Positions 19,469-28,411 of a DNA stretch of 64,000 nt are shown here, piece after piece. The stretch spans positions 1-64,000 of the forward strand of contig CAIMUX010000033.1 of the NCBI GenBank assembly GCA_903844735.1. The letters are read 5' to 3'. The notes beneath the pieces were generated by a model. The model worked only from the letters and a program-made list of their open reading frames with translations. It was not told the origin of the DNA and made no database searches. Numbering within the stretch: the stretch's first letter is position 1; each line of letters starts with the position of its first letter. A program made the translations under genes and the position numbers. Origin of the DNA: Candidatus Eiseniibacteriota bacterium (GTDB taxonomy: Bacteria > Eisenbacteria > RBG-16-71-46 > CAIMUX01).

Positions 19469-21108
19469 TGCGGAATCCTCCAGTCCACGCCCGCAACCTC
19501 GCCGGAATCGCGAATCGACAGCACTCCCGCTGCCCGCCAGTCTGCCACGCCCGGATACCAGCGCACGGGAACGCGATACCATGCGACACCCAGCCGGTAG
19601 TCGCCGTCGGACAGACCGACGAAGCGAAAGGCTCCCGTGGCCACGTGAGCGGAAGCCCGGCGCAGAACCACCGTGGAGTCCGCAAGCGAGGACAGAAAGA
19701 GTTCAATCTGGCCGACCACGGACGCATCCTCACGGGTCACGCTACCGGCCAGGCTCCCGCCGGCGCGCAGGTGGAACGTCGCGTTCACCAGGCCGCCTTC
19801 CGTGGGAATGACCAGTGGTGTGGCGTACTGTATCGAGTCAGCCAACTCGTACCATTGTGGCAGCCAGATCTGGTCGTCCTCGGGAATGACCTGGAGATAG
19901 TAGGATCCGGGTCCGAGGTTCGGAACGGTGACGTCCGCCCGCTCATCCAGATGCAACGGGGATCTCGTCAATGTCCTGCCGAACCCGTCGATCACCTGGA
20001 TCAAGGCGTTATGGTAGCTCCAGGCTCCGGGTCCTTCCAACGTGATGTGAAAGCCACCGTCCGTGATCTCGATACCGTCGATCAACTGCCCCGGTTTGAG
20101 GTCGATCCGCGTGGCATGGGAGAAGGAGTCGCCTCCGAACCATCGCTGGATGCCTCGCGTCGTCAGGCAGACGCGGACAGGCTCGGGATGGTAGAGCCCG
20201 ATCCGAAAGTCCCGGCCTTCTCTCAGGTAGCAGGTAGCCAGTCGTACGGAGTCGGCGCTGAACAAGGTGATGTCGACCGATTCGTAAGGCTGGGGCCGAT
20301 CGCCCTCAATCCTGCCCTGTAGGTGTCCAGGAGCCTCGATATCCTCGCTACAGACGGTTACCTGGCCGTCCGAAACCGTAATCCGACCCGCGTTCTCCGG
20401 CTCACTTCCGCCACCCAGCCGAACATCTTCGTTGTAGGAGGATCGGAAGCTAAGGGAGTAGTCCAAGGCCGGCAAGAACGGAATGTCAACCTTGGCGATC
20501 CCGTCGACCAAGTTTGCATTCCGGGCAACGCGGACGGCAGCCCAGGCATAGGGTGGGTCGAGGCTCTCGAGCTGCAGCGCCACGCTCTCTCGCTGCCGGT
20601 CGTCCGACCCGGACGGAAACCGAATCTGAATCCGCAGGCTTCCGCCGAGCAGGTCGGCCTCCACGATCTGGCCGGCCTGAACCAGATTGAGAGTCTTGGC
20701 CCGAGCCGGGATGGTTGTGAGCCCGGCGTCCGAGTAGTAGAGATACGTGCTGACGCCATCCAGGACCGGTCGGAGCAGGTACGCTCCCAAGGGAAGCATC
20801 AACTCGAAGCGGCCGAGGGAGTCTACGGGCACCGTGGCGCGGGCGAAGTTCGGAGCCGCACCGTTAATCGGCTCGGCGGCCACCCTGATCGAGGCGAGTT
20901 CTCCCCCTCCGGTGATAATCCGCCCCCGAATCGTGCCCTGGCTGCCCTGGAGGCACACCGGATTCGTCGACTCCTTTTCACTGCACGAGGCAAGCAACCA
21001 GACCAGCAGAACGATCGCGCACAAGGGACCAAGTGCATATCGAATCACCCGTCTGTTCGAGCCGTAGCTGGAACCGATTCGCATTCGTCGGACGATGCGC
21101 ACAGGCAT
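19465..21108 (-). CDS. Lipoprotein with repeated beta domains, paralog A
   Basis: A 547-aa lipoprotein. A basic N-terminus, a hydrophobic run (GPLCAIVLLVWLLASC) and a canonical lipobox cysteine point to lipid anchoring. The mature protein has several transthyretin- or carboxypeptidase-regulatory-like beta repeats, for example QGTIRGRIITGGGELASIRV followed by GRFELMLPLGAYLLRPVL, and the C-terminal FRFVGLSDGDYRLGVAW with WYPGVADW. The same plan is seen in the downstream paralog, implying local duplication. The ATG at 21108 has AAGGAGA 6 nt upstream. It is divergent from the TldD-like gene across 482 bp. No enzyme motif was seen. Confidence 0.7.
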   Translation of the reverse strand: MPVRIVRRMRIGSSYGSNRRVIRYALGPLCAIVLLVWLLASCSEKESTNPVCLQGSQGTIRGRIITGGGELASIRVAAEPINGAAPNFARATVPVDSLGRFELMLPLGAYLLRPVLDGVSTYLYYSDAGLTTIPARAKTLNLVQAGQIVEADLLGGSLRIQIRFPSGSDDRQRESVALQLESLDPPYAWAAVRVARNANLVDGIAKVDIPFLPALDYSLSFRSSYNEDVRLGGGSEPENAGRITVSDGQVTVCSEDIEAPGHLQGRIEGDRPQPYESVDITLFSADSVRLATCYLREGRDFRIGLYHPEPVRVCLTTRGIQRWFGGDSFSHATRIDLKPGQLIDGIEITDGGFHITLEGPGAWSYHNALIQVIDGFGRTLTRSPLHLDERADVTVPNLGPGSYYLQVIPEDDQIWLPQWYELADSIQYATPLVIPTEGGLVNATFHLRAGGSLAGSVTREDASVVGQIELFLSSLADSTVVLRRASAHVATGAFRFVGLSDGDYRLGVAWYRVPVRWYPGVADWRAAGVLSIRDSGEVAGVDWRIPQ

Positions 21109-21590
21109 CACGTCTCCTTCCGAGGCCGTTCGGGCCCGGCCGTTGATCACTCCCGTTTGTGGATCCGGCCGGCGAGCTCTCGACGGCGGCGAGGATCGAG
21201 TTACGCAAGAACCCAGGAAAGCAACGGTCACGAAACATCATTTCTGATCGGGCGGTGCTTCGCAACCGCAAAGGTCGTTTATTCGCGACCCTGATCCGCT
21301 GCGCCAGGCCGAACCGGGCCTCCATCGTGCGAGGGGGGCGCCCGGCACTCGCCGGCAATCGGCGCTTCGGGCGAGATACGATGGCGGGTGTCATGGCCGC
21401 GGCCGAAGAGAAGCCGGCAGGAGCCGCGAAGGGCGCCGACGCCGGCCTGGGGGCCGTGCCCGGAAAACGCTTTCCCGCCGCCCGGATTTCCTGCCACACT
21501 CTCTGTCGCCATCGCGGAAGAGGATGGAAACCCCGGTGCGCGGCCCGTGCGCGGCTCCCGGGGCTCACGGGCGAAACACATGGAGGTCGT
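21109..21590. promoter_or_regulatory. Divergent intergenic region between lipoprotein A and the TldD-like gene
   Basis: 482 bp without a convincing gene. Frames run through it from both sides only as extensions of the flanking genes. It must carry promoters for both directions, but no clear -35/-10 pair or operator could be picked out by eye. Confidence 0.3.
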
Positions 21591-23339
21591 ATGTATCAGC
21601 GAGTCGGTCGTTGGTTCGCCTTGGTCCTGGCGCTCACGTTTCTCCTCCCGGGCTCAATCCGGGCGGCGTCGTCTCCGCTGCTGGATATCATGCAGCAGGA
21701 GCTGATCCGCTCCATGACGCATCTCTCCTCCATCCAGCCTGACTCGGTCTACTTCCTCCAGTACGAGGTGATTGAGGAAAGGGGGTGGGGACTCGATGCC
21801 CGCGATGGAGGACTCCTGGCACCCAGCTCCAGCTTCTCCCGTTCTCTCGATCTGGACCTGCGCTTGGGTAGTACCGAGCTGGACAATACCCATGAGATCC
21901 GTGGAGGGAACTGGAGGAACAATTTCCGGCCACGTCGAATCATTGCGTTTCCCATCGAGGCCGACACGGGGGCGATTCGGGCCGCGCTCTGGTCGGAGAC
22001 AGAGTACCAGCTTCAGAGGGCACGGGAGCGATACACCAAGGTCCTGAGCAACCGCCAGGTCAAGGTGGCGGAGGAGGACCTCTCGCCCGACTTCTCGACC
22101 GCGGCGCCGCAGACGTTCGAGGAGAGTTCGACCTATACACAGCTTGACACCCTGGCCTGGCGCGACATCATCCGGCAGACAGCCAGCTACTTCAGCCAGT
22201 TTGACTTCATCTACGAATCCAGGGTCGGCCTGCGTGCCGCGGATCGCACCGCCTACCTGGTCAACAGCGACGGGAGTCGCCAGGCACACGAGAATCACTA
22301 TCTGCGCTTCTCTTTGAGCGTTTCCGGGATGGCGCAGGACGGCATGGAACTGTATCGACCCGAGACCTTCTCCGCCGCCACGCCGGCACACCTTCCCGAC
22401 GAGGCGACGGTTCAGGCCGCGGCGGAAAGGCTGGTGGGAGAACTGAAGGCGCTGATCAACGCTCCAATAGTGGAGCCCTACATCGGACCCGCCATCCTCC
22501 GCAATCGAGCCAGCGGGGTGTTTTTCCACGAGATTTTCGGGCACCGAATCGAGGCCCACCGGCAGAAGAGCGTCTCCGAGGGGCAAACATTCACCAAAAA
22601 GGTCGGCGAAGAGATTCTGCCCACGTTCATCAGCGTCTATGATGATCCGACTCTGTCGACGTTCAAGGGCACGGACCTGCGCGGGTACTACCGGTTTGAC
22701 GACCAGGGGATGCCGGGGGAGCGGGTCACCGTGGTGGACAAAGGCATCCTGCGCAACTTCCTCTGTTCCCGTTCGCCCATCGCCAATTTTCCCGTCAGCA
22801 ACGGACACGGGCGGCGAGAGAGCGGCTTCCAGGTCGTCTCGCGCATGGGCAATCTGCTCGTGGAGTCAGCCAAGACCGTACCCTACCCCCGACTCCGGGA
22901 AATGCTGGTGGAGGAGTGCCGCACGCAGAAGAAGCCCTACGGGCTGATCTTCGATGACATCTCGGGAGGGTTCACCCAGACCGGTCGGGAGGGACCGCAG
23001 GCGTTCAAGGTTCTTCCTCTTCTGGTCACACGGGTCTATGCCGATGGGCGGCCGGACGAGGTGGTGCGGGGGGTCGACATCGTCGGCACGCCGCTGACCT
23101 CGTTCAGCAAGATCCTGGTCACGGGTGACGATGGCGGCGTTTTCAACGGCACGTGTGGCGCCGAGTCTGGATGGGTCCCGGTTTCCGCCGTCTCTCCGAG
23201 CATCTTAGTCTCGGAGATCGAAGTGGAAAAACGAGAGAAAGAGCAGGAAAAACCTCCGATTCTTTCCCCGCCCGCCCGGAAGTCACTGCATGCGCCGGGA
23301 GACCTCGATGACCTGGAACCGCGCAGAGCGCAGAACTGA
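21591..23339 (+). CDS. Secreted TldD-like metallopeptidase (HExxxH present)
   Basis: A 582-aa TldD/PmbA-family protein with an N-terminal signal peptide (FALVLALTFLLPGSIRA), whereas classic TldD is cytoplasmic and about 480 aa. The family zinc motif is intact: HEIFGH at residues 313-318 in GVFFHEIFGHRIEAH, and Cys522 in FNGTCGAESGW. The closing block PVSAVSPSILVSEIEVEK is family-typical. Known TldD works with TldE to degrade unfolded peptides, including microcin precursors. The ATG at 21591 follows TGGAGG; a longer frame to 21159 lacks a signal peptide. The next gene, 10 bp on, is a related protein without the zinc motif, so the two probably form a secreted heteromeric peptidase. Confidence 0.85.
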   Translation: MYQRVGRWFALVLALTFLLPGSIRAASSPLLDIMQQELIRSMTHLSSIQPDSVYFLQYEVIEERGWGLDARDGGLLAPSSSFSRSLDLDLRLGSTELDNTHEIRGGNWRNNFRPRRIIAFPIEADTGAIRAALWSETEYQLQRARERYTKVLSNRQVKVAEEDLSPDFSTAAPQTFEESSTYTQLDTLAWRDIIRQTASYFSQFDFIYESRVGLRAADRTAYLVNSDGSRQAHENHYLRFSLSVSGMAQDGMELYRPETFSAATPAHLPDEATVQAAAERLVGELKALINAPIVEPYIGPAILRNRASGVFFHEIFGHRIEAHRQKSVSEGQTFTKKVGEEILPTFISVYDDPTLSTFKGTDLRGYYRFDDQGMPGERVTVVDKGILRNFLCSRSPIANFPVSNGHGRRESGFQVVSRMGNLLVESAKTVPYPRLREMLVEECRTQKKPYGLIFDDISGGFTQTGREGPQAFKVLPLLVTRVYADGRPDEVVRGVDIVGTPLTSFSKILVTGDDGGVFNGTCGAESGWVPVSAVSPSILVSEIEVEKREKEQEKPPILSPPARKSLHAPGDLDDLEPRRAQN

Positions 23340-23349
23340 GGGGTGCAAC

Positions 23350-25095
23350 GTGAAAGCAACTGCCGCTGTCTGTTTGTCTCTCTTGATCCTCATGCTCGTC
23401 GTGCTCATGCCGGTCTCCACTGTGAGGGCGGCAGACACCCTCCAGGACGACGCTGTATTTCGAGCCATGCAGGACGAGCTGGACCGGTCCGGCAAGGGGC
23501 TTGCCATTCCCGGTATGAACCCTCCGTACTTCCTGAGTTATCGCGTTCGGGAGCACCGGGACGCGACCTTGGAATCGCGTTATACGGCGCTTACTGACAG
23601 CTCGACATCCAGGAGTCGCGGCTTGATGATCGGCCTGCGGGTAGGGGATCCGGGCCTGGACAACACCAACTTCTACCAGGACTGGCGCAACATCTGGGTC
23701 AGCCCCGGTGGGTTGGTCGATGAGAACAACTACGACGCCCTACGACACGAGATCTGGTACCAGACCGACGCCATGTACAAGAGTGCGCTCGAAAGCCTGG
23801 CCGGCAAGAAGGCCTATCTCCAGGCGAATCCGCCCAAGAAAGTCCTCGCCGACTTCACCCCGGCCGAACCGTTCGTTTCCCTCGGCCCGACGGTGCCGCT
23901 GACGGCCGACCGTCAGGAGGCGAGCCGTTGCGTCCGTCTGGCTGCAAGCGCGTTTCGGAAGAGTTCGGACCTGCAGGACTGGCGTGTGACCTGGTCCGGG
24001 CATTCGACCAATCAGTGGTACGTGAACTCAGAAGGAAGCAGACACCGCAAGGGAATGGCCGGTCAGGCTCTCGATATGAGCGCCACGCTCCAGGCCGGGG
24101 ATGGTCAACGCCTGACCGGGTTCGTCTCCTACCTGCTCCACCAGGACGACGGTCTTCCCGCCGCGGCGACTCTGACGGAAGATGCTCGCCGTCTGGCCGC
24201 GGATTTGCGGGAAATGGCTTTCGGGTCGCTTCTGGATGAGTACATAGGGCCGGTCCTCTTCACCGAGGTAGCCTCGGCCCAGTTCATCGCTCAGCTTTTC
24301 GCCGCACAGCTCACGTTGGTCCGCAAGCCCCTTACCACGGAAGAATGGATGAACCAGCGCATGCCCGTGGGCAAGCTCGCGGGCAAGTTGAAGCGGCGAG
24401 TCCTTCCCTCCTTCGTGAGCATCCAGGACCAACCGAAACTGGAGACATGGGGCGGTAGGAGATTGGTCGGCACCGCGGTGGTGGATGATGAGGGGGTGGA
24501 GAGCCGGGACATCACGCTGGTCGAGAACGGTCGGCTGATCAATCTTCCCATGGGCCGGCAACCGGTGGAAGGATTGGAGCGCTCCAATGGGCACGCTCGA
24601 TCCACGGCGCAGCAGATGACGGTTCCCGGCATTACGAACCTTCTGGTGACATCGTCCGATCCCAGACCGTGGGAGAAAATGCTCCGAGGCTTGCGCGATC
24701 TCTGCCGGGAGCAGGGGATCGAATACGGCCTCCTGGTGCGGAAGCTCGAAGATCCGCGCTTCTCGGATCTCTACCGGACCACAGAGCGCGCAGAAGAAAG
24801 CCAGCCGGAACTGCTCGCCCCCCCGCTTCTCGTGTACCGAGTCTACGCGGAAGATGGGCGGGTCGAGCCTGTCCGCGGTCTCGGCTTCGACGCGGTGTCG
24901 GTGCGCTCCCTGCGGGACATCACAGCGCTGGGGGCGGATGCGCAGGTGTACAACCTGCTGCAACCCGTGCCTGGATTCGGTGGCTACCAGCAGGTCTCGA
25001 TCATCACGCCGTCGATCCTTGTCGAGGAGATGGAGTTGAAGTCAGCGGGAGTTCACGAGCCACTCACCGTGGAGAAGAACCCGATCTTCGACTGA
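23350..25095 (+). CDS. Secreted TldE/PmbA-like partner lacking the zinc motif
   Basis: A 581-aa homolog of the preceding gene. It keeps the same architecture, including the closing block QVSIITPSILVEEMELK, but at the HExxxH position reads TEVASA (residues 305-310), so the zinc ligands are lost. This parallels the TldD/TldE relation, in which TldE has no metal. The start is GTG at 23350 with GAGGGG upstream, directly before a good signal peptide (CLSLLILMLVVLMPVSTVRA); ATG at 23290 would bury the signal peptide and overlap the upstream gene. Only 10 bp separate it from the catalytic partner, and a strong terminator follows, so this is a two-gene operon. Confidence 0.82.
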   Translation: MKATAAVCLSLLILMLVVLMPVSTVRAADTLQDDAVFRAMQDELDRSGKGLAIPGMNPPYFLSYRVREHRDATLESRYTALTDSSTSRSRGLMIGLRVGDPGLDNTNFYQDWRNIWVSPGGLVDENNYDALRHEIWYQTDAMYKSALESLAGKKAYLQANPPKKVLADFTPAEPFVSLGPTVPLTADRQEASRCVRLAASAFRKSSDLQDWRVTWSGHSTNQWYVNSEGSRHRKGMAGQALDMSATLQAGDGQRLTGFVSYLLHQDDGLPAAATLTEDARRLAADLREMAFGSLLDEYIGPVLFTEVASAQFIAQLFAAQLTLVRKPLTTEEWMNQRMPVGKLAGKLKRRVLPSFVSIQDQPKLETWGGRRLVGTAVVDDEGVESRDITLVENGRLINLPMGRQPVEGLERSNGHARSTAQQMTVPGITNLLVTSSDPRPWEKMLRGLRDLCREQGIEYGLLVRKLEDPRFSDLYRTTERAEESQPELLAPPLLVYRVYAEDGRVEPVRGLGFDAVSVRSLRDITALGADAQVYNLLQPVPGFGGYQQVSIITPSILVEEMELKSAGVHEPLTVEKNPIFD

Positions 25096-25102
25096 CGCGG
25101 GT

Positions 25103-25139
25103 GCGGCGGATCTCCGGTTGAACGCCGGGGATCCGCCGC
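25103..25139 (+). terminator. Strong hairpin ending the TldD/TldE-like operon
   Basis: A 15-bp stem with one G-T wobble (GCGGCGGATCTCCGG with CCGGGGATCCGCCGC) and a 7-nt loop begins 7 bp after the stop. No T-run follows. It sits between convergent genes and could serve both. Confidence 0.65.
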
Positions 25140-25187
25140 CTCACATCGATCAGGCCGGCTGATCAGCCGTCCTTCTCTACTTCCCCT

Positions 25188-26720
25188 CTACTCCCCGAAC
25201 TTCACAGGCGCGAGCTCGTGCAGCGGCCCGAGCCCGAGGCTTTCCAGCGAGCCGCCGAATTGGTCGGGGTTGCCGAGTACCAGAATGACCCAATCGTTGC
25301 CGGTGAGATACTGCTTCGTGAGTCGGGCCAGATCACCCGAGGAGGCCGCCTGCACGCGTTCGACGTAACGTGGACGGAAATCCGCCGGCCTCCCCTGTAG
25401 AATGTCCCCTACCGTGCGCTGGACGAGCGCTGCCGGAGTTTCCCCGGTCTGGATCTCGGAGCCGATCACGGAGACCTTGGCTGACTGCAGCTCCGTCGCC
25501 GTTGCCGGATCCTTCTCCATCCGCTTCGTTTCCTCGAGAATGGCGCGCAACAGCGGGAGGGTGGCATCGCCGCGCCCGGAGCCGGCGCCACGGATCAGGG
25601 TTCTCTCCGGGCCGACGTTGAGGGACATGAATGTGCCGTACGACAGTCCTTCTTCGCGCGTGCGGTAGAAGACACGCTGGTACCCGAGCACCGAACTCAG
25701 CAAATTCGCGGGTGCCAAATCGGGCGACTCATCCGTCAGGTCGACGATGCGCGCTGCCCGGATCTGGCTTTGCTCGTAGTCGCCCCGGAGGAGATAGACC
25801 CCGGGCTCGGGACGCGCGATCCACGGCTCCATCACCGGCGGTTCGTACGGTCCCGGAACCTTCCAATCGCGGAACAGCTTGTCCAGAAGCGCAAGCATCT
25901 GCTCGCGGTCGAAATCGCCGCTCACGCCGATCAACGCGTTCTCCGGACGGACGAAGCGCCGGTGCAGGATCAACAAGTCTTCTACCGTCACGCCTTCGAT
26001 GTCGGGCCGTGTTTCCAGGCGGGAGGTCGGGAACCCCTCTCCGTACACCAGCCAGCCCAGCCGCTTCTCGGCAATCGTCCTGGGTTCGTTGTTGATAGCC
26101 TGGAGCTCCTGCAGACGGGTGGCCTTGGCCCGCGCCAGGCGACCGGCGTCGAACCCGGGATGGATCACCACGTCGCGCCAGAGGGGAAGCGCCTTCTCCA
26201 TGTCCTCGCGGCTCAGGCTGACCGAAACTCCGCCGGTGCGTGCCCAGATGTTTGCCTTCACGGATGCGTCCAGTGCGGTCAGCACCGCATCCAGAGAGTC
26301 CGGCGGGATCGTCGTGGTCCCGCCATCCCGCCAAAGGCTGCCAAGCAGGCCGCAGGCCGTGTGCTTCTCGGCCGGCAGATAGCGCGTTCCCATCTTGAAC
26401 TGGATCGTGAGGTCGAGGATCGGCAAGTCACGGCTCGGGTAGAGAACCACCGGAATGCCACAAGGCAGCGTGGCTTGTTCGGCGCCAAGTGGCTTGGGCG
26501 TGAGCGGTTTCAGGGTCAGATCGTCCGGGTGTCTTGGCGTTTGCGCCAACGCGCCGGGAGCGAAGATCGAGACGGCCAGGATGAAGAGGAACACAGTTAA
26601 GGCGGCCGACCGGGTCGAGGCGCGGTGGCGAAAGGTGACAGGCCGGGCCGAGGCGCGGCGGCAGAAGGTGACCGACCCCGCCGTGGCATGCCCGTGGGTG
26701 GTTCGTGGCGTTGTAGGCAT
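25188..26720 (-). CDS. M16-family peptidase homolog without zinc motif (partner subunit)
   Basis: A 510-aa exported protein with a signal peptide ending near APGALAQT. The fold phrases are those of M16 (QATLPCGIPVVLYPSRDLPI, RPENALIGVSGDFD, FYRTREEGLSYG), but the HxxEH motif is absent: the matching region reads TACGLLGSLW. The substrate-binding Arg/Tyr pair in FYRTREEGLSYG is kept, as expected for the non-catalytic subunit of a heterodimeric M16 protease. The ATG at 26720 shares one base with the upstream stop (TGATG). The N-terminal leader contains a short direct repeat (VTFCRRAS, VTFRHRAS), so the true signal start could be the later hydrophobic run. Confidence 0.82.
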   Translation of the reverse strand: MPTTPRTTHGHATAGSVTFCRRASARPVTFRHRASTRSAALTVFLFILAVSIFAPGALAQTPRHPDDLTLKPLTPKPLGAEQATLPCGIPVVLYPSRDLPILDLTIQFKMGTRYLPAEKHTACGLLGSLWRDGGTTTIPPDSLDAVLTALDASVKANIWARTGGVSVSLSREDMEKALPLWRDVVIHPGFDAGRLARAKATRLQELQAINNEPRTIAEKRLGWLVYGEGFPTSRLETRPDIEGVTVEDLLILHRRFVRPENALIGVSGDFDREQMLALLDKLFRDWKVPGPYEPPVMEPWIARPEPGVYLLRGDYEQSQIRAARIVDLTDESPDLAPANLLSSVLGYQRVFYRTREEGLSYGTFMSLNVGPERTLIRGAGSGRGDATLPLLRAILEETKRMEKDPATATELQSAKVSVIGSEIQTGETPAALVQRTVGDILQGRPADFRPRYVERVQAASSGDLARLTKQYLTGNDWVILVLGNPDQFGGSLESLGLGPLHELAPVKFGE

Positions 26721-28318
26721 CACCGCTGCCCTCCCTGCTCCGAGGCTGCCTGGGCTTCCGGCTCGACCAGGATCACAGTCGCGCGATCCGTGGTGAACAT
26801 CTGCTTCGCGAGCGCCGTGACATCGTCGGCCGTAGCTTCGTCGGTCCTTCGCACCACGTCGATCGCCCGGCGCCAGTCGCCGTAGACCATCTGCCCATCG
26901 ACCAGGAAGTCCGCCAAGGCAGGGCCGGTGACGAGTTGGCGATAGAACCGCTTACGCCGCGAGGTCTGGATCTCCTTCAGCTTCTCGGGGGTGACGGGGT
27001 TCGAGACAACCCCCGCCAGTTCCTCCCAGGCCATCGTCTCGACCTGCTCGTTCGTGAACCCTTCGAGCGGCTTGGCGTGGACGAGGAGCAGTCCGGGATA
27101 GCGGTCTCCCGAAGCCGAGGCCCAGACGCCGGTCGCGGCCTTCTCCTTGATGTCCAGCCGTCGATCGAGGCGGCTCGTGATGTCGCGACTGAGGACGTCG
27201 GCCAGAAGAGTCTCCGTGACGTAGCGGGGGTCTGTCGGCACGAAGCCGTGGAAGGCGAGGAAGAGCTCGCGCTCGGTGCCCTGCCGAAGCACGGTTCTCC
27301 GCATGCCCTGCTGGGGAGGCTCGACCGTGTTGACCGGAGGCGGCGAGGGTCCCGCGGGGATGTCGCCGAAGTAGGCGGCAATCAAGCGTCTTGCCTCTGC
27401 CGGATCGAAGTCCCCGACCAGGGAACAGACTGCGTTGCCGGGGGCGTAGTACGTACGGTAGAACTCCTCCATCGCCTCCTGCGGGAGGGTCCGCAAGTCA
27501 CTCATGAAGCCCAGAACCGGCAGCCGGTAGGGATGCGCCGCAAAAACCGTCGCGCCGAGAGCCTCCCAGGCCTGATCGGTCGGATCGTCCTCGCTTTGGC
27601 GGCGCTCCTCGATCACGACGTCACGCTCGCGGTAGAAACCACGGAATGAGGGGTTCTGGATCCGCTCGCTCTCCATCAGCATCCAGACTTCGAGGGCATT
27701 GGCGGGCACGTCGGTCTCGTAGCTGGTGAAGTCCGGGCTGGTCCAGGCGTTGAAGTAGTAGGAGTAGCGGTCGTAAAGGCGGTTGAACTCATTCAGGTTG
27801 GTGAGATCGTACTGACGCTGCCCGAGCCGGTCTAACTCATTCTTGAGGCCGCGCACCCTGGCGGTGTCGCCCTCTTCGTGTAGAGCCACCTCGGCGCAGA
27901 GCGCTCGTCCGACCGACTTCAGGCTGTCCTCCACCGCGATTTCGGCCGGGCGATCCTTCGCGCCGATCCGATCGGTGCCCATGAATGCCATATGCTCGAA
28001 CATGTGCGCCACACCCGAGCGTCCGGCTGGGCAATCGACGTTGCCGGCGCGAAAGCGAATGCGACCGCTTACGATCGGCACTTCGTGACGCGGGAGCAGC
28101 AGGAAGAGCATGCCGTTCTCCAGCCGGACCTCTTCCACGCGATCGAAGATGGCGGGAGGCGTGAAAGCAGGCCGGGCCGGGTTCTTCGGCCCCGGCTTGG
28201 TGGCCGCCGACACTTCGCCGGTAACGAGCATGAGGAGCCCGAGAGACCCAAGCAGCAACAGCAGAGTCGCCCCTGGCGACCGCAGCCGAGCGAACCGGGG
28301 ATCGAGAAGATGCGTCAC
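26720..28318 (-). CDS. M16-family zinc peptidase (catalytic subunit)
   Basis: A 532-aa exported M16 peptidase. The inverted zinc motif is intact (GVAHMFEHMAFMGT, with HMFEH) and the downstream glutamate lies in YRERDVVIEERRQ. Between them is an insertion of roughly 50 residues, longer than usual. A signal peptide (LLLLLGSLGLLMLVTGEVSA) places it outside the inner membrane, so it should degrade peptides in the periplasm or outside. The GTG at 28318 follows AAGGAGG 5 nt upstream; an in-frame extension to 28384 has no such site. It is coupled to the inactive partner by a one-base overlap. Confidence 0.88.
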   Translation of the reverse strand: MTHLLDPRFARLRSPGATLLLLLGSLGLLMLVTGEVSAATKPGPKNPARPAFTPPAIFDRVEEVRLENGMLFLLLPRHEVPIVSGRIRFRAGNVDCPAGRSGVAHMFEHMAFMGTDRIGAKDRPAEIAVEDSLKSVGRALCAEVALHEEGDTARVRGLKNELDRLGQRQYDLTNLNEFNRLYDRYSYYFNAWTSPDFTSYETDVPANALEVWMLMESERIQNPSFRGFYRERDVVIEERRQSEDDPTDQAWEALGATVFAAHPYRLPVLGFMSDLRTLPQEAMEEFYRTYYAPGNAVCSLVGDFDPAEARRLIAAYFGDIPAGPSPPPVNTVEPPQQGMRRTVLRQGTERELFLAFHGFVPTDPRYVTETLLADVLSRDITSRLDRRLDIKEKAATGVWASASGDRYPGLLLVHAKPLEGFTNEQVETMAWEELAGVVSNPVTPEKLKEIQTSRRKRFYRQLVTGPALADFLVDGQMVYGDWRRAIDVVRRTDEATADDVTALAKQMFTTDRATVILVEPEAQAASEQGGQR

Positions 28319-28411
28319 CGTAACCTCCTTGGCAAATGGACCCCGCACCGGTCCAGACACCGACGCGGGGTCTCTTGTCATCACGAGTCCGTCAGAAGGT
28401 GGCCACGAGGT

